From Alcaligenes faecalis (GTDB lineage: Bacteria > Pseudomonadota > Gammaproteobacteria > Burkholderiales > Burkholderiaceae_B): DNA of 64,000 nucleotides. The stretch is from NCBI RefSeq assembly GCF_002443155.1, contig NZ_CP023667.1, positions 3,286,001 through 3,350,000 on the forward strand. Direction: 5' to 3'. Under the pieces are notes generated by a model. That model was not told the origin of the DNA and did no database searches. It saw only the letters and a program-made list of their open reading frames with translations. The position numbers and the translations under genes were made by a program. This document shows, piece after piece, positions 9,029-18,224 of the stretch; the stretch's first letter is position 1, and the number at the start of each line of letters is the position of its first letter.

Positions 9029-9835
9029 TCAACGCAGTAATCGCAAATAAATCCGCTCACGCACAAAGGGCGGTAACAAACGGGCTGGGGTACGTTGTAT
9101 GCAATTGAGAACAAAACGCCCCAAACCGATAAAGCCTAAAGAATAAAACGTGTATTGCGCGGCAATCTCTTGTCGCGCGTATCGCCAGCCACCACGCCGG
9201 CGATACATCGATAAATCCGTTCGTGCACGTACCAAGGGTTGCTGAAGATTCATACCTTTTGCCCCCGAAAGCAAGAGGCGCACCCACAAGGCATAATCCT
9301 CATAAAAGTACTCATTCCCATAACTACCACAACGCAGCACAGCTTCTTTACGGTACATCACCGTCATGTGATTGAAGGGGTTTCGACGCTGACCATATTT
9401 CATGATCTCCTCATGGCTCTCTGGAGCAGCACGGTAACTACGAATATGCTGCGGGTCTTCAGCAAACTCTGCAATTGATGAGCCGATAATGTCTAGCTGC
9501 GGGTCACGCTCCAACTGTGCTAGTTGCAGCGCAAACCGCTCTGGCTCGTTAATATCATCCGTATCAAAACGGGCCACCCACGGATAGCGGCACTGTTGCA
9601 AACCTATATTCAAAGCCTTACCCAAACCTACATTCTTCTCCAATGGCACGACAACCATTGGCAAGCTGCTGCGGTAACGCTCGACCAACTCACTCAGCTC
9701 CGGTCTAACTGGACCATCCAGAACCAATACCACCTCATCTGGCTGACGACTGGACCTCACAACACTATCCATAGCCTGCTCGAAATTGGAGGCCTTTTCA
9801 CCGTTGTACAAGGAAAGAAGCAAAGAAAACTGCAT
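9029..9835 (-). CDS. Family 2 glycosyltransferase
   Basis: 268-residue GT-A fold glycosyltransferase. It begins 'FSLLLSLYNGEKASNFEQAM', carries the nucleotide-binding 'VVLVLDGPV' and the metal-binding DxD-like 'ARFDTDDIN' near residue 93, and a later 'EDYALWVRLLLSGAKG' acceptor-side segment typical of O-antigen rhamnosyl and amino-sugar transferases. It is the last gene of the minus-strand O-antigen block. Its ATG overlaps the wzy TAA by one base (TAATG), so before the IS insertion it was translationally coupled to wzy. A polar effect of the insertion on this gene is likely. Donor and acceptor are unknown. Confidence 0.85.
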   Translation of the reverse strand: MQFSLLLSLYNGEKASNFEQAMDSVVRSSRQPDEVVLVLDGPVRPELSELVERYRSSLPMVVVPLEKNVGLGKALNIGLQQCRYPWVARFDTDDINEPERFALQLAQLERDPQLDIIGSSIAEFAEDPQHIRSYRAAPESHEEIMKYGQRRNPFNHMTVMYRKEAVLRCGSYGNEYFYEDYALWVRLLLSGAKGMNLQQPLVRARTDLSMYRRRGGWRYARQEIAAQYTFYSLGFIGLGRFVLNCIQRTPARLLPPFVRERIYLRLLR

Positions 9836-10509
9836 TAGAAAGCCTTAGAATGAGTAGCAGGCAAAGGCAACGAGGCCAATGCCGCCAAAGCAAACCAAAT
9901 ATAGGGGTACAAATAGCTGCGCGCAGCCACAATGCCAAACAGGCAGAAAAACGATACGGCCAACACAGTTTGGACATGATGCTGCCGTATGGCACCGAAC
10001 ACCCCACTCATCAGTCCTGCCACGATAATACCAATCAGCCCCAGAGCTGGGCCCACACCATAAGCGCTCAGAAACGAAAGGTAATTGTGAGCGTAATTAC
10101 CGGTCACACCGGTTGCTACGACATCATACATATATCGCCCCAAGGCCCAATTTCCGCTCAAAAATTCCCATTCCTGTTGCAATAACTCCATGCGCCCCGA
10201 CAAGGAAGAGTCATTTTCAAAAAGAAACAGCCTGACCATGCGATGATCCGACCCCAGCAAATCGACCAACCATGGGCCTAAGATTAACAACAACATCGTC
10301 GACAACAAGAAAACACATACTGCAGCTACTTTGTTGCGAACAAACATAACGGCCACACAAGCCAGCACAAAAGCAAGAAATGAAAACCTGGAGTTTAGAA
10401 AAAACAGCACCCAAAAGCTGATCACAAATAAAGCAACAAAATGAGCCCGTCGCCTGACTGATACCAAAGCCAACAACGCAACAATGGCGTAGCAGTCTGA
10501 CAGAGTTAG
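9835..10509 (-). pseudogene. wzy: wzy O-antigen polymerase, 3' fragment (interrupted by IS)
   Basis: C-terminal 224 residues of a polytopic Wzy/WaaL-superfamily protein. It holds several hydrophobic segments and the large periplasmic loop with 'SLSGRMELLQQEWEF' and 'GNYAHNYLSFLSAYG', the arginine- and histidine-containing motif region of the O-antigen ligase/polymerase family. It is separated from its own N-terminus by the IS element at 10510-11690. A weak in-frame start exists inside the IS end, but the remaining part lacks half the membrane domain and should not function. The fragment still couples to the downstream GT2 gene. Confidence 0.85.
10506..10509. repeat. Target-site duplication TTAG, left copy
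   Basis: The four bases TTAG immediately left of the element are repeated at 11691-11694 on its right. A 4-bp duplication of this type is usual for the IS5 family. Confidence 0.8.
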
Positions 10510-11690
10510 GGACGGTCTGATCAATCAGCCAGCCGACCCAAATTCCCCACTGGTTGTCGCCTGATTTCAGAAAATCAGAAAAAAACGTCCAAAATCCCGA
10601 TTTTCCGTTGTGTTTTCGCTCAGAATAGCCCTTTTCCGGGCCTTTTGATGTCCTATGGGCGCACCTCTGCCATCAAATGTCGTCGCGCCATCCACAGATT
10701 GCTCAACGTGAACAGCGTCAGCAACTGCGCGGTGTTTTTCGCCAGCCCCCTATACCTCACCTTCGTGTAGCCGAACTGCCGTTTGATCACCCGAAACGGA
10801 TGCTCCACCTTGGCCCGCAGGCTGGCCTTGGTGTATTCATAGGCGTCTTGCAACGATTGCACCGTCTTGCTCAATCTCTTGCGCAGGCTCGGGCGCAACG
10901 CAATATGCCACTGCACATCGCGCCCCTGGTGCTCTTCGCGCTTGCCCACACCTTGATAGCCCGCATCACCCAAGACCAGTTCTTCCTCACCGTGCAGCAG
11001 CCCATCGACCTGCGTCACATCCGCCACGTTGGCCGCGGTACCTACCATCGAATGCACCAGGCCCGTATGCAGATCGACCCCAATGTGCGCCTTCATGCCG
11101 AAGAAATAGTTATTGCCTTTCTTGGTCTGGTGCATCTCGGGGTCCCGCGCGCCCTGGGCGTTCTTCGTCGAGCTGGGCGCATCGATGATCGTCGCGTCCA
11201 CAATCGTTCCCCGGCGCACCATCAGCCCATAGTCTTGCAGCAGCAGGTTCACGCCTTCGAACATTTCTTCGGCAATGTTGTGCTTCTCAAGCAGGTGACG
11301 AAAGTTCAGAATCGTCGTCTCGTCCGGCGCACGACCACCGGGCAGCTTGGCGAACTGGCGCATCGAAAAACTGTCGTACAACGCCTCTTCCATCGCCGGG
11401 TCGCTCAGGTTGAACCATTGCTGCATGAAGTGAATCCGCAGCATCGCCTCAATGGGATACGGCTGGCGACCCACCTTGCCTTCTTGCGGGTAGTGCTTGG
11501 CAATCTCACCGGCCAGGTAATCCCACGGCACCGTGCGATCCATCTCGTTCAAGAACTTCTCACGGCGTGTCTGCTTGCGCTTACCGGCAAATTCCGCTTC
11601 AGAAAAACTCAGTTGGCTCATGATGAACAGACTCGTGAGGGTGTGACAGACGAAGTTTACCGTTGCGCGGGGGAATTGTTCAGAGATTCC
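10510..11690 (-). mobile_element. IS5-family insertion sequence inside wzy
   Basis: 1181-bp element. The outermost bases form imperfect terminal inverted repeats: left GGACGGTCTGATCAAT, right (inverted) GGAATCTCTGAACAAT, 12 of 16 matching with a solid TCTGA-n-CAAT core. It is flanked by TTAG duplications and carries one transposase gene. Removing the element and one TTAG joins the two wzy fragments in frame, which defines the ends to the base. Its size, ends and transposase place it in the IS5 family. The DNA is GC-richer than the wzy gene it interrupts. Confidence 0.9.
10653..11621 (-). CDS. IS5-family transposase
   Basis: 322-residue DDE transposase that cuts and rejoins the IS ends. It has an N-terminal DUF772-like DNA-binding domain ('IEAMLRIHFMQQWFNLSD', about 57-75). 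The catalytic residues are D1 in 'IVDATIIDAP', D2 in 'LVLGDAGYQG', and the Y-R-E-K signature around 'RAKVEHPFRVIKRQFG' near residue 270. The frame is complete and of normal length, with no internal stop, so the element may still be active. It is transcribed in the same direction as the broken wzy gene. Confidence 0.93.
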   Translation of the reverse strand: MSQLSFSEAEFAGKRKQTRREKFLNEMDRTVPWDYLAGEIAKHYPQEGKVGRQPYPIEAMLRIHFMQQWFNLSDPAMEEALYDSFSMRQFAKLPGGRAPDETTILNFRHLLEKHNIAEEMFEGVNLLLQDYGLMVRRGTIVDATIIDAPSSTKNAQGARDPEMHQTKKGNNYFFGMKAHIGVDLHTGLVHSMVGTAANVADVTQVDGLLHGEEELVLGDAGYQGVGKREEHQGRDVQWHIALRPSLRKRLSKTVQSLQDAYEYTKASLRAKVEHPFRVIKRQFGYTKVRYRGLAKNTAQLLTLFTLSNLWMARRHLMAEVRP

Positions 11691-12210
11691 TTAGGTAAAT
11701 ACTTGCTTCAACAATATTTTTGTGAAAATCCTGTCCAATATACACATAGCTGAACACATAAATCGTGGTCGAAAACACCCAGCTCGCTCTAACTGTAGCG
11801 GCCACCCCCGAAGACTGGTCGGCATACCATTTTCCTAACATCACCAAAAGCACAGGTGCCACACCAGTATTGGAAAAATACTTGGAGAGCGTCCACACAT
11901 CTACATGCTGCAACAAGCTAGAGAACTGAACTATCTGGATAAGTAAAACCCACATCAACAAAATCAAGACCGCGATAAACAGCGGCTTTCCCTTGAGATC
12001 TCGAGTTCGAAAAGCTGCTTTACAAGCAATCAGTGATAGCAATAAGGCAACACAAAGCAGATAAAGAACACTGACATTAATTCTGGGAAAACCAAACATG
12101 GTTTCCAGAAACTTCCACACGGGTCCAAACGCAAAGAAGGCAAAAAAAGAAACTTGCGCTACCAAACGGTAAAGAGCATCAACTTCTATGCGCACTGGCT
12201 CCGAGGTCAT
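11691..12210 (-). pseudogene. wzy: wzy O-antigen polymerase, 5' fragment (interrupted by IS)
   Basis: N-terminal 173 residues of the polymerase, with about five hydrophobic segments, then three residues read from the IS end (RNL) and a stop. The native frame runs '...VEASIYL' here and continues 'TLSDCYAIVALL' in the 3' fragment, giving a protein of about 396 residues, normal for Wzy. Its ATG overlaps the stop of the upstream glycosyltransferase by four bases (ATGA). The function is inferred from topology and locus position, because Wzy proteins share little sequence. An O-antigen ligase is less likely because a separate candidate ligase lies at 19987-21249. Confidence 0.85.
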
Positions 12211-13310
12211 AAACGCTTGGCCTCTTCTTGTTCAGTCAATGCTCGCGCCAAGTCCGCGATCAAACTAGTCTTGGCAATATAAGGATGTGCCTTCTGGCTA
12301 ACTTCTGCCCTGTCTGCAGCGCGCACTGTCTGCGCATAATTCAGAATAGAAACCATATCCACGGGACCCTGACGATAAAAAGGGAAAGCATTATCAAAGA
12401 CATCCTCATGCCCCGAATAAACAGGCAGACCCAACATGAGATATTCGCGTACCTTCAAAGTACAGGCTTGCTTCATACCTTTTCGCCCCAAGGCAAAAGA
12501 GGTGAGTCCTAACCAACAACGTTCTGCCAAAGCAGAAATCTCATCGGCGTTCAAAGTGCCATGCACAACAATACGCGAATCCCTCTGGCACCGATCCAGA
12601 TCAGCGTCAAAGATATTCCCAACAATATGCAAGCAAAAGTCAGCCTGGCTACGCTCGACGGCATCCAGCATCAAGTCCAAACCATGCCAGTCATAGAAAT
12701 GGCTGGCTACAAACAGGAATTCAGGTCGCTCTTGGCGACGATCAGCCATGATTTGGCCGCTATACATAACCCCGTTAGGGTAGTTCAATGTGTATTTACC
12801 TGGCTGACAGGCTCGATCAGACTCATAGGCGCTGAGCTCTGGGGTGACACCAATCACACCAGCCGCACGTCGAATTGACCAACGCCCCAACACCGCCTCA
12901 GCATACGAGCGCAGCTTGCCAAGCGCACCGCCCCCTGCCAGCTCAGCAAGCTCTTTGGTGTGGTGTACCAGATAGACAGGCTTCGAACAGCTGCGGATAA
13001 AAATGTACTGGAAGGGGTCATGGACACTATGGCGCAAGATAAATACATCTACATCCTTCTGCGCCCGTAGCCAACGAATGTAGCTGAAGCGGAATGCCAC
13101 CCACGCCCAGGCCAACCTCAACTTGTTACGTCCATCAACCTGCACTCCTGAGTCCACTCGGATCGCATCGGGAATCTTGGCATCAGGCGCAGCAAAAGCA
13201 CGCGTCCGCCAAGACAAGCCCAATTGGTCTGCTGCCTGCTGTTCCCAACTCATCTGAGCCACAATGCCATTGACCGGACGCAACAGCATCGCAGAGTGTA
13301 AAAACCGCAT
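12207..13310 (-). CDS. GT4-like glycosyltransferase (GT-B fold)
   Basis: 367 residues with a GT-B arrangement. The N-terminal acceptor domain has 'VYLVHHTKELAELAGG' near 119-134. The C-terminal donor domain has 'PEFLFVASHFYDWHGLDLML', the usual GT4 GxxxxxKG-like position modified, and 'ACTLKVREYLMLGLPVYSG', matching the EX7E-like end motif weakly. It probably adds one sugar of the O-unit at the cytoplasmic face. It sits 43 bases after wbpG and overlaps wzy. Donor and linkage are unknown. The family call is from fold-level motifs, so other GT-B families are possible. Confidence 0.7.
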   Translation of the reverse strand: MRFLHSAMLLRPVNGIVAQMSWEQQAADQLGLSWRTRAFAAPDAKIPDAIRVDSGVQVDGRNKLRLAWAWVAFRFSYIRWLRAQKDVDVFILRHSVHDPFQYIFIRSCSKPVYLVHHTKELAELAGGGALGKLRSYAEAVLGRWSIRRAAGVIGVTPELSAYESDRACQPGKYTLNYPNGVMYSGQIMADRRQERPEFLFVASHFYDWHGLDLMLDAVERSQADFCLHIVGNIFDADLDRCQRDSRIVVHGTLNADEISALAERCWLGLTSFALGRKGMKQACTLKVREYLMLGLPVYSGHEDVFDNAFPFYRQGPVDMVSILNYAQTVRAADRAEVSQKAHPYIAKTSLIADLARALTEQEEAKRL

Positions 13311-13353
13311 ATCCCAACCTTTATCTCAAGCTTTGCGCTGACACAGCCATGAA

Positions 13354-14478
13354 TCAGGACCGACCAAGCACACGTTTATACAATTTGGCCATCCACTTCC
13401 AACGTGCCAAATCACTTGGATAATAGTCATGTGACACTGCGGGTGCCTTTATATAAGCTTCCAACTGAGCAGGCGCCCATCCCATTTTCTTCAGGAAGTA
13501 CTGCTTATCCTCGTCGAGCTCACGCTGGCTGTGATAGGGAATTTTTTCCAGATCGGCCAGGGCTTCGTCCCGACTCATCTGGCCCGTTACAATGAGGGTG
13601 CTCATGTGGACACGACGCTTATCAACCCCAAACTTCTCAGGCAAGATATAGCCCTGATAAAAACGGGTGAAGATCGACTCGTAGTGCTTATAGGGATACG
13701 GTTTATAAGAGTAGCGTTCCTGCAATTGCTGCATGGCAGAGAACTTGTTGAACTCCATCAAGTCCAGAATCGAGACCCAGCGTATTTTCTGCAGCACGGC
13801 ATAGCGTATGTATTCACCGATGCCAAACAAAGGGAAAGTCTCGATCTTTACATCGCTAAAGCGCTTGGCAATGCTACGGATATTTTTCTTGTCAAACTTA
13901 AACCAATTCCAGCTCTCGGGGATCTGCATCCCTTCGGTCGCCTCGTTGGTACCTGCCAGCAAATGCTTCAGGCCATACTTGGCCGCCTGTTGATAATTCA
14001 CAGCCGTCATGGCGTTGTCATACAACAACTCAATATCAACCACATTGGCATCGAAAAATGCCTGCATCAACTTGCGGTATTCATGCCAATCAATAACATG
14101 GGTATACAAATCCACGCCCAGACCATTGATCAGGTTTTCGATATTGTTCTGGGCCAGCTCGGAGTTCCACCCGTTGTCCATGTGCACAGCCAAAGGGCGC
14201 AGGCCCAGTTCGACCGCCTTAACCAGCACCCAGGAGCTATCTACGCCGCCTGAAACACCCACAATACAGTCGTAAGGTTTACCCTTGCCCTGCGCTTTGA
14301 CCTCGGCCACAAGGGCCTGCAAACGGCGCTCTTTTTCTTCCGGCGCCAAGCCCAAGGTATTCTTGGTGCTGGCCTCCAGGTCCGTGCAATAGTTGCAAAC
14401 ACCGTCACTGTTGAAAACAATGTCGCGTGCGCTGGTGTCCATAACACAGCGCGAACACACCTGGTAATGTTGATTCAT
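13354..14478 (-). CDS. wbpG: N-acetyl sugar amidotransferase, WbpG/PseA-like
   Basis: 374-residue ATP-dependent enzyme that uses ammonia to convert an N-acetyl group of a sugar nucleotide into an acetamidino group. It has a zinc-ribbon-like start 'CSRCVMDT...CNYC' (cysteines near residues 8, 11, 29, 32) and a PP-loop ATPase motif 'VGVSGGVDSSWVL' near residue 73. Length matches WbpG of Pseudomonas aeruginosa and PseA/LegG-type relatives. In P. aeruginosa B-band O-antigen synthesis, WbpG works with dedicated HisH and HisF homologues that supply ammonia. The same two genes sit directly upstream here, overlapping by four bases. The target is most likely the di-N-acetyl uronate made by WbpB/E/D. 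Confidence 0.85.
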   Translation of the reverse strand: MNQHYQVCSRCVMDTSARDIVFNSDGVCNYCTDLEASTKNTLGLAPEEKERRLQALVAEVKAQGKGKPYDCIVGVSGGVDSSWVLVKAVELGLRPLAVHMDNGWNSELAQNNIENLINGLGVDLYTHVIDWHEYRKLMQAFFDANVVDIELLYDNAMTAVNYQQAAKYGLKHLLAGTNEATEGMQIPESWNWFKFDKKNIRSIAKRFSDVKIETFPLFGIGEYIRYAVLQKIRWVSILDLMEFNKFSAMQQLQERYSYKPYPYKHYESIFTRFYQGYILPEKFGVDKRRVHMSTLIVTGQMSRDEALADLEKIPYHSQRELDEDKQYFLKKMGWAPAQLEAYIKAPAVSHDYYPSDLARWKWMAKLYKRVLGRS

Positions 14479-15236
14479 TCAATATCATCCAAAGAGTCAA
14501 ACTCGGCCCGCTTCGGGTAGTTAATCAGTACCGCACGGTGTGGGCCTTTGAATACAAACATGGCACCGGCCGCAACAGCCGAAGCACCCGCCTTCAGAGC
14601 CAGGTTGAAATCATCCATCGAGCGGGCTCCGCCCAAGGCAACGACAGGAACAGGCAAGCGGCTGGCCACCGAATGGATCAAATCGAGATCATAGCCATCC
14701 ATCATGCCGTCATGGTCCACGGCACTCAAGAGGACTTCCCCTACTCCTGCATCAACCCGCTCAGCCAGATAATCATAAATAGGGCGATTCAGTAATTTAC
14801 CCGACTGCGAGATATACAGCTTGGGCTGCTTGAGCCAATTCTTTTTGATATCCACACCCAACACGACACTTTGCTGACCATAGACACGAGCAATATCCTG
14901 TATCAGGCGCGTATCGTGCATCACAGCAGACTGCAAACTGACCTTTTCAATACCTAGGTCAAAGATGCGTTCTACTTGCTGCATATTCTGAATACCGCCC
15001 CCGTAGGTCAAGGGCATAAAGCACTCTTCGGCAAACAAACGCACGACTTCAAAATCGGGCGCAGTGCCGGCACTGGATGCCCCAATATCCAGTACAACCA
15101 GCTCATCCACTTCTTTCTCGTTGAAGATGCGAATCGCGTTGGTGGGATCACCCACATACTTGGGGTCCTGATAGCGGCGGGTTTTAACCAGGCCACCATT
15201 TTTCAAGGACAAAACAGGGATAACGCGTGGCTTCAT
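14475..15236 (-). CDS. HisF-like ammonia-channel subunit of the amidotransferase (HisF2)
   Basis: 253-residue TIM-barrel HisF homologue. Canonical HisF has two catalytic aspartates. The second is present ('VLGVDIKKN'), and so is the late 'LSAVDHDGMMDGYD', but the first is replaced by serine: the usual CLDVKDG reads 'VLSLKNG' near residue 9. Imidazole-glycerol-phosphate synthesis is therefore not expected. The barrel most likely only carries ammonia from the partner glutaminase to WbpG. ATGA overlaps join it to hisH upstream and wbpG downstream, a tight three-gene unit. It is not the histidine-pathway hisF: no other his gene is near. Confidence 0.85.
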   Translation of the reverse strand: MKPRVIPVLSLKNGGLVKTRRYQDPKYVGDPTNAIRIFNEKEVDELVVLDIGASSAGTAPDFEVVRLFAEECFMPLTYGGGIQNMQQVERIFDLGIEKVSLQSAVMHDTRLIQDIARVYGQQSVVLGVDIKKNWLKQPKLYISQSGKLLNRPIYDYLAERVDAGVGEVLLSAVDHDGMMDGYDLDLIHSVASRLPVPVVALGGARSMDDFNLALKAGASAVAAGAMFVFKGPHRAVLINYPKRAEFDSLDDIE

Positions 15237-15850
15237 ACGGCCTCAGCCATAAAATTCTTCATCAATCCGAAACCAAACTGATGGCTTTTCTCTGGATGAA
15301 ACTGCACCCCCATCACATTCTCGCGCTGAAATGCAGCCACAAAAGTGCCACCATAATCTGCCGTCGCTAAAATATCCTCAGGGCAGGCGGCCTCGACCTT
15401 GTAAGCGTGCACAAAGTAAAAGCGATGACGGCGCCCACCTTCCTGCAACAAGGGGTTCGCCTTGGCGATATCCACTTCCGACCATCCCATATGCGGAATC
15501 TTCAGAGGTCTTTCGGGTGTACTTTGAAAGCGCCGCACTTGGGCATCAATCCACCCCAGGCCAGGCAAACTGCCTTCCTCGCTGGCACGGCACATTAATT
15601 GCATGCCCAGACATATGCCCAATACCGGCTTTTTATTCTGCAAGGCGTATTGCTCCAGCACAGGCAACAGCCCCCGGTCATGCAATTGCTGCATACCGTG
15701 ATCAAAGGCACCGACTCCCGGAATAATCAGCCTGTCTACCGCCGCAATCTCCTGCGCAGTCGACACCTTGGAGGCGTCCCCTCCAAGCTTTTGAATCATT
15801 CGAATAACCGAATTAATGTTGCCACAACCGTAGTCCAGGATGCCGATCAT
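15233..15850 (-). CDS. HisH-like glutamine amidotransferase subunit (HisH2)
   Basis: 205-residue class I glutaminase that releases ammonia from glutamine. It has the oxyanion-strand 'PGVGAFDHGM', nucleophile cysteine in 'GICLGMQLM' (near residue 80) and the His-Glu pair in 'VQFHPEKSH' (near residue 184), so the triad is complete. It pairs with the HisF-like protein encoded next, overlapping by four bases, to feed WbpG. Its start overlaps the wzx stop by four bases as well. Confidence 0.88.
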   Translation of the reverse strand: MIGILDYGCGNINSVIRMIQKLGGDASKVSTAQEIAAVDRLIIPGVGAFDHGMQQLHDRGLLPVLEQYALQNKKPVLGICLGMQLMCRASEEGSLPGLGWIDAQVRRFQSTPERPLKIPHMGWSEVDIAKANPLLQEGGRRHRFYFVHAYKVEAACPEDILATADYGGTFVAAFQRENVMGVQFHPEKSHQFGFGLMKNFMAEAV

Positions 15851-17094
15851 AAACTTGCTCGCTGTTTGTGCGATTCACCACAACTATATCGATACGAAAT
15901 GGCCAGATACACCACGTACAGCAAGGCATAGGACACAGAGTAGATGAAGATAGCGGCTACCTCTGTATCTACATAGCTCAGCACACCGTAGGTCATGGCC
16001 AACAGGCAGGTTTGCCATAGCAGATCGACTTGTTGCTTGTTAAAAATATATATTACGTAACTTAGCGGGCTGGCGATGAAACGCAAGGTAAACATCGGTA
16101 CCAGCAACACGCTCATGACTCCCGCAGGACGCCACTCTTCGCCAAAGGCAATAGCAAAAACAGGTTCTGACAGAAAGTAGGCACCCACTGCAAATAGCGC
16201 AGACCCGGCCCCCAATACCCAGAACGTGCGCACGTACTCATCACGGCACTCGCCCCGCTCGCGAAACGCCATCGACGCCTGACGCTTGAACACATCCAGA
16301 ACAGCCTTACCCAGGAAAGACAAAGGCAAACCTAACACTCGTATGACAAGCGCCAGATAACCGGCACTCTCAGCACCAAAACGATGGGCCACAATCATGA
16401 CAGGCAGCTGAATCGCCAACGCATTGATAAAGTCAGCTGGTAAGGAATACGCCAGGAATTTCCGATGTCGACGGGCATAAGCAAGCATCAAGGGCCGCCA
16501 ACGTCGCATCCAACGCAGAGACACTGGTAACAGCCACATACAATAGGCCTGTGCCAGCAACAAACCCAGTGCATAGGACAAGGCGAGCGCAGTCGCATCA
16601 GGCCAGAACACACCAGACACAATCTGAAGAACCACAACAAAGATAGATTGTGCCACCCGCATCATATTCAACTGACGAAAGCGTCCTTCTGCTGCCGCCC
16701 AGGACTGCCAAACCTGATTCAAGGCGAACAAAGTTGCACAAGGCACCAGCACTACCAGCAACATTACCGTGTCAAAGTAGTTGTAGCCGGTCAGTAAGTG
16801 CAGCAAACCCAGGACCAGTAACACGACGGCAGCTATAAGCAAGGTCATGGTCAGCACGGCAAAGGCAGCAGCATTGCGGAAACGTCCGTCCTTCTCCAGA
16901 GCCAGCGACACCTCCAGACGGGCCGTCAAGGCCGTCGACAAGATGATGACGATACCCAACCACGCTGAAAACAGGCCGAACTGACCAGGTCCAAACTGCC
17001 GAGCAATCAACAAAGCGCCCAGCACAGGAATTACCTGAGCAATCGCCGATCCAGTGAATACGGAGAGTACGGTTTTCCAGTAACTATTTTGCAT
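15847..17094 (-). CDS. wzx: O-antigen flippase, Wzx family
   Basis: 415-residue polytopic membrane protein of the polysaccharide transporter (MOP) superfamily, with about twelve hydrophobic segments and an N-terminal 'VFTGSAIAQVIPVLGALLIA'-type first helix. It would flip undecaprenyl-linked O-units to the periplasm for Wzy. The ATG at 17094 has no Shine-Dalgarno sequence. The bases directly before it are a GC-rich hairpin and a U5 tract (see 17095-17123), so expression may be unusual. It starts the second half of the minus-strand block, wzx-hisH-hisF-wbpG-GT-wzy-GT. Confidence 0.85.
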   Translation of the reverse strand: MQNSYWKTVLSVFTGSAIAQVIPVLGALLIARQFGPGQFGLFSAWLGIVIILSTALTARLEVSLALEKDGRFRNAAAFAVLTMTLLIAAVVLLVLGLLHLLTGYNYFDTVMLLVVLVPCATLFALNQVWQSWAAAEGRFRQLNMMRVAQSIFVVVLQIVSGVFWPDATALALSYALGLLLAQAYCMWLLPVSLRWMRRWRPLMLAYARRHRKFLAYSLPADFINALAIQLPVMIVAHRFGAESAGYLALVIRVLGLPLSFLGKAVLDVFKRQASMAFRERGECRDEYVRTFWVLGAGSALFAVGAYFLSEPVFAIAFGEEWRPAGVMSVLLVPMFTLRFIASPLSYVIYIFNKQQVDLLWQTCLLAMTYGVLSYVDTEVAAIFIYSVSYALLYVVYLAISYRYSCGESHKQRASL

Positions 17095-17123
17095 AAAAAT
17101 GGCTGCGGAATTAAGCCGCAGCC
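17095..17123 (-). terminator. Terminator/attenuator-like hairpin abutting the wzx start codon
   Basis: Minus-strand order: GGCTGCGG, 7-nt loop CTTAATT, CCGCAGCC, A, TTTTT, then the wzx ATG. An 8-bp perfect GC-rich stem plus U-tract has the form of an intrinsic terminator. It lies in the 39-base gap between wbpE and wzx. Confidence 0.7.
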
Positions 17124-17133
17124 TTTATCAAGA

Positions 17134-18224
17134 TTAAAGCGGTACGCATGCCTGTAGCGCTTGGACGATGTGATCCATATCGTCATCTTTCAGATAAGGT
17201 CCCATTGGCAAACTCAAGACCTCTGTGGCGATCAAATCTCCCACCGGCAATACCGCATCCAGATCCTGAACAGCAGGCTGCCGGTTCAAAGGGATGGGAT
17301 AGTGCACAGCAGTAGGAACACCGGCTTTTTGCAAGCTGGCCTGCACCTGATCACGTTGTTGAACACGAATGGTGTACTGGGCATACACATGCCGGTTATG
17401 TGCTTCAACAAACGGGGTGCTTTCGATGCCAATAGCGTTCAGACTGCTTTGATAGCGCTGCGCAACACGGTCGCGCATTGCCAGCTCTTCTGTCAGAATC
17501 GCCAGCTTGGGCAGCAAAATAGCCGCTTGCAAGGTATCCAGGCGACTATTGATACCAATACGTATGTGGTGATAACGACGATCCTGCCCATGACGCGCAA
17601 TTTGTCGGAGCACGGTTGCCAGACCTTCATCATTGGTAAAGATTGCACCACCATCCCCGTAGCCGCCTAAAGGTTTGCTGGGGAAAAAACTGGTACAGGC
17701 GATGGTGCTCAGGTTGCAGGAATAACGCCCTTTATAGGTAGCGCCAAAGCTTTGAGCCGCATCCTCGATAACAGCCAGGCCATGCTTGGAGGCGATGGCA
17801 TTGATAGTGTCGAAGTCAGGGCATTGACCATACATGGAAACCGGAATAATCGCTTTGGTACGAGGCGTAATGGCAGCCTCCAGCAAAGCCGGATCCAGGT
17901 TGTAGGTGCGCGGCTCTACATCTACATATATTGGCTTGGCACCCAGCACAGCGACCGTTTCAGCGGTTGCTACATAGGTAAAGCCCGGGGTGATCACTTC
18001 ATCGCCTGGCCCCACTCCCAACGCCATCAAGGCAATCTGCAAAGCATCCGTACCATTGGCGCAGCTGATGCAATACTTGGCCTGAACGTAATCGGCCAGC
18101 TTCTCTTCCAGCTCTGTCACTTCAGGGCCAAGAATATAACGACCATGCTGCAGAACCCGCGCGATACCCGCATCAATTTCCGATTTGATACGCGCTTGCT
18201 GCGCGTGTAGATCCGTAAACTCAA

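Noticed and set aside
10677..11753. 358-residue open frame opposite the transposase
   Set aside because: Antisense of the transposase gene that crosses the IS boundary; not a second IS protein.
14475..15850. Histidine biosynthesis hisH-hisF pair
   Set aside because: No other his gene nearby, fused translationally to wbpG, and the HisF catalytic Asp is replaced; they are O-antigen amidation subunits.
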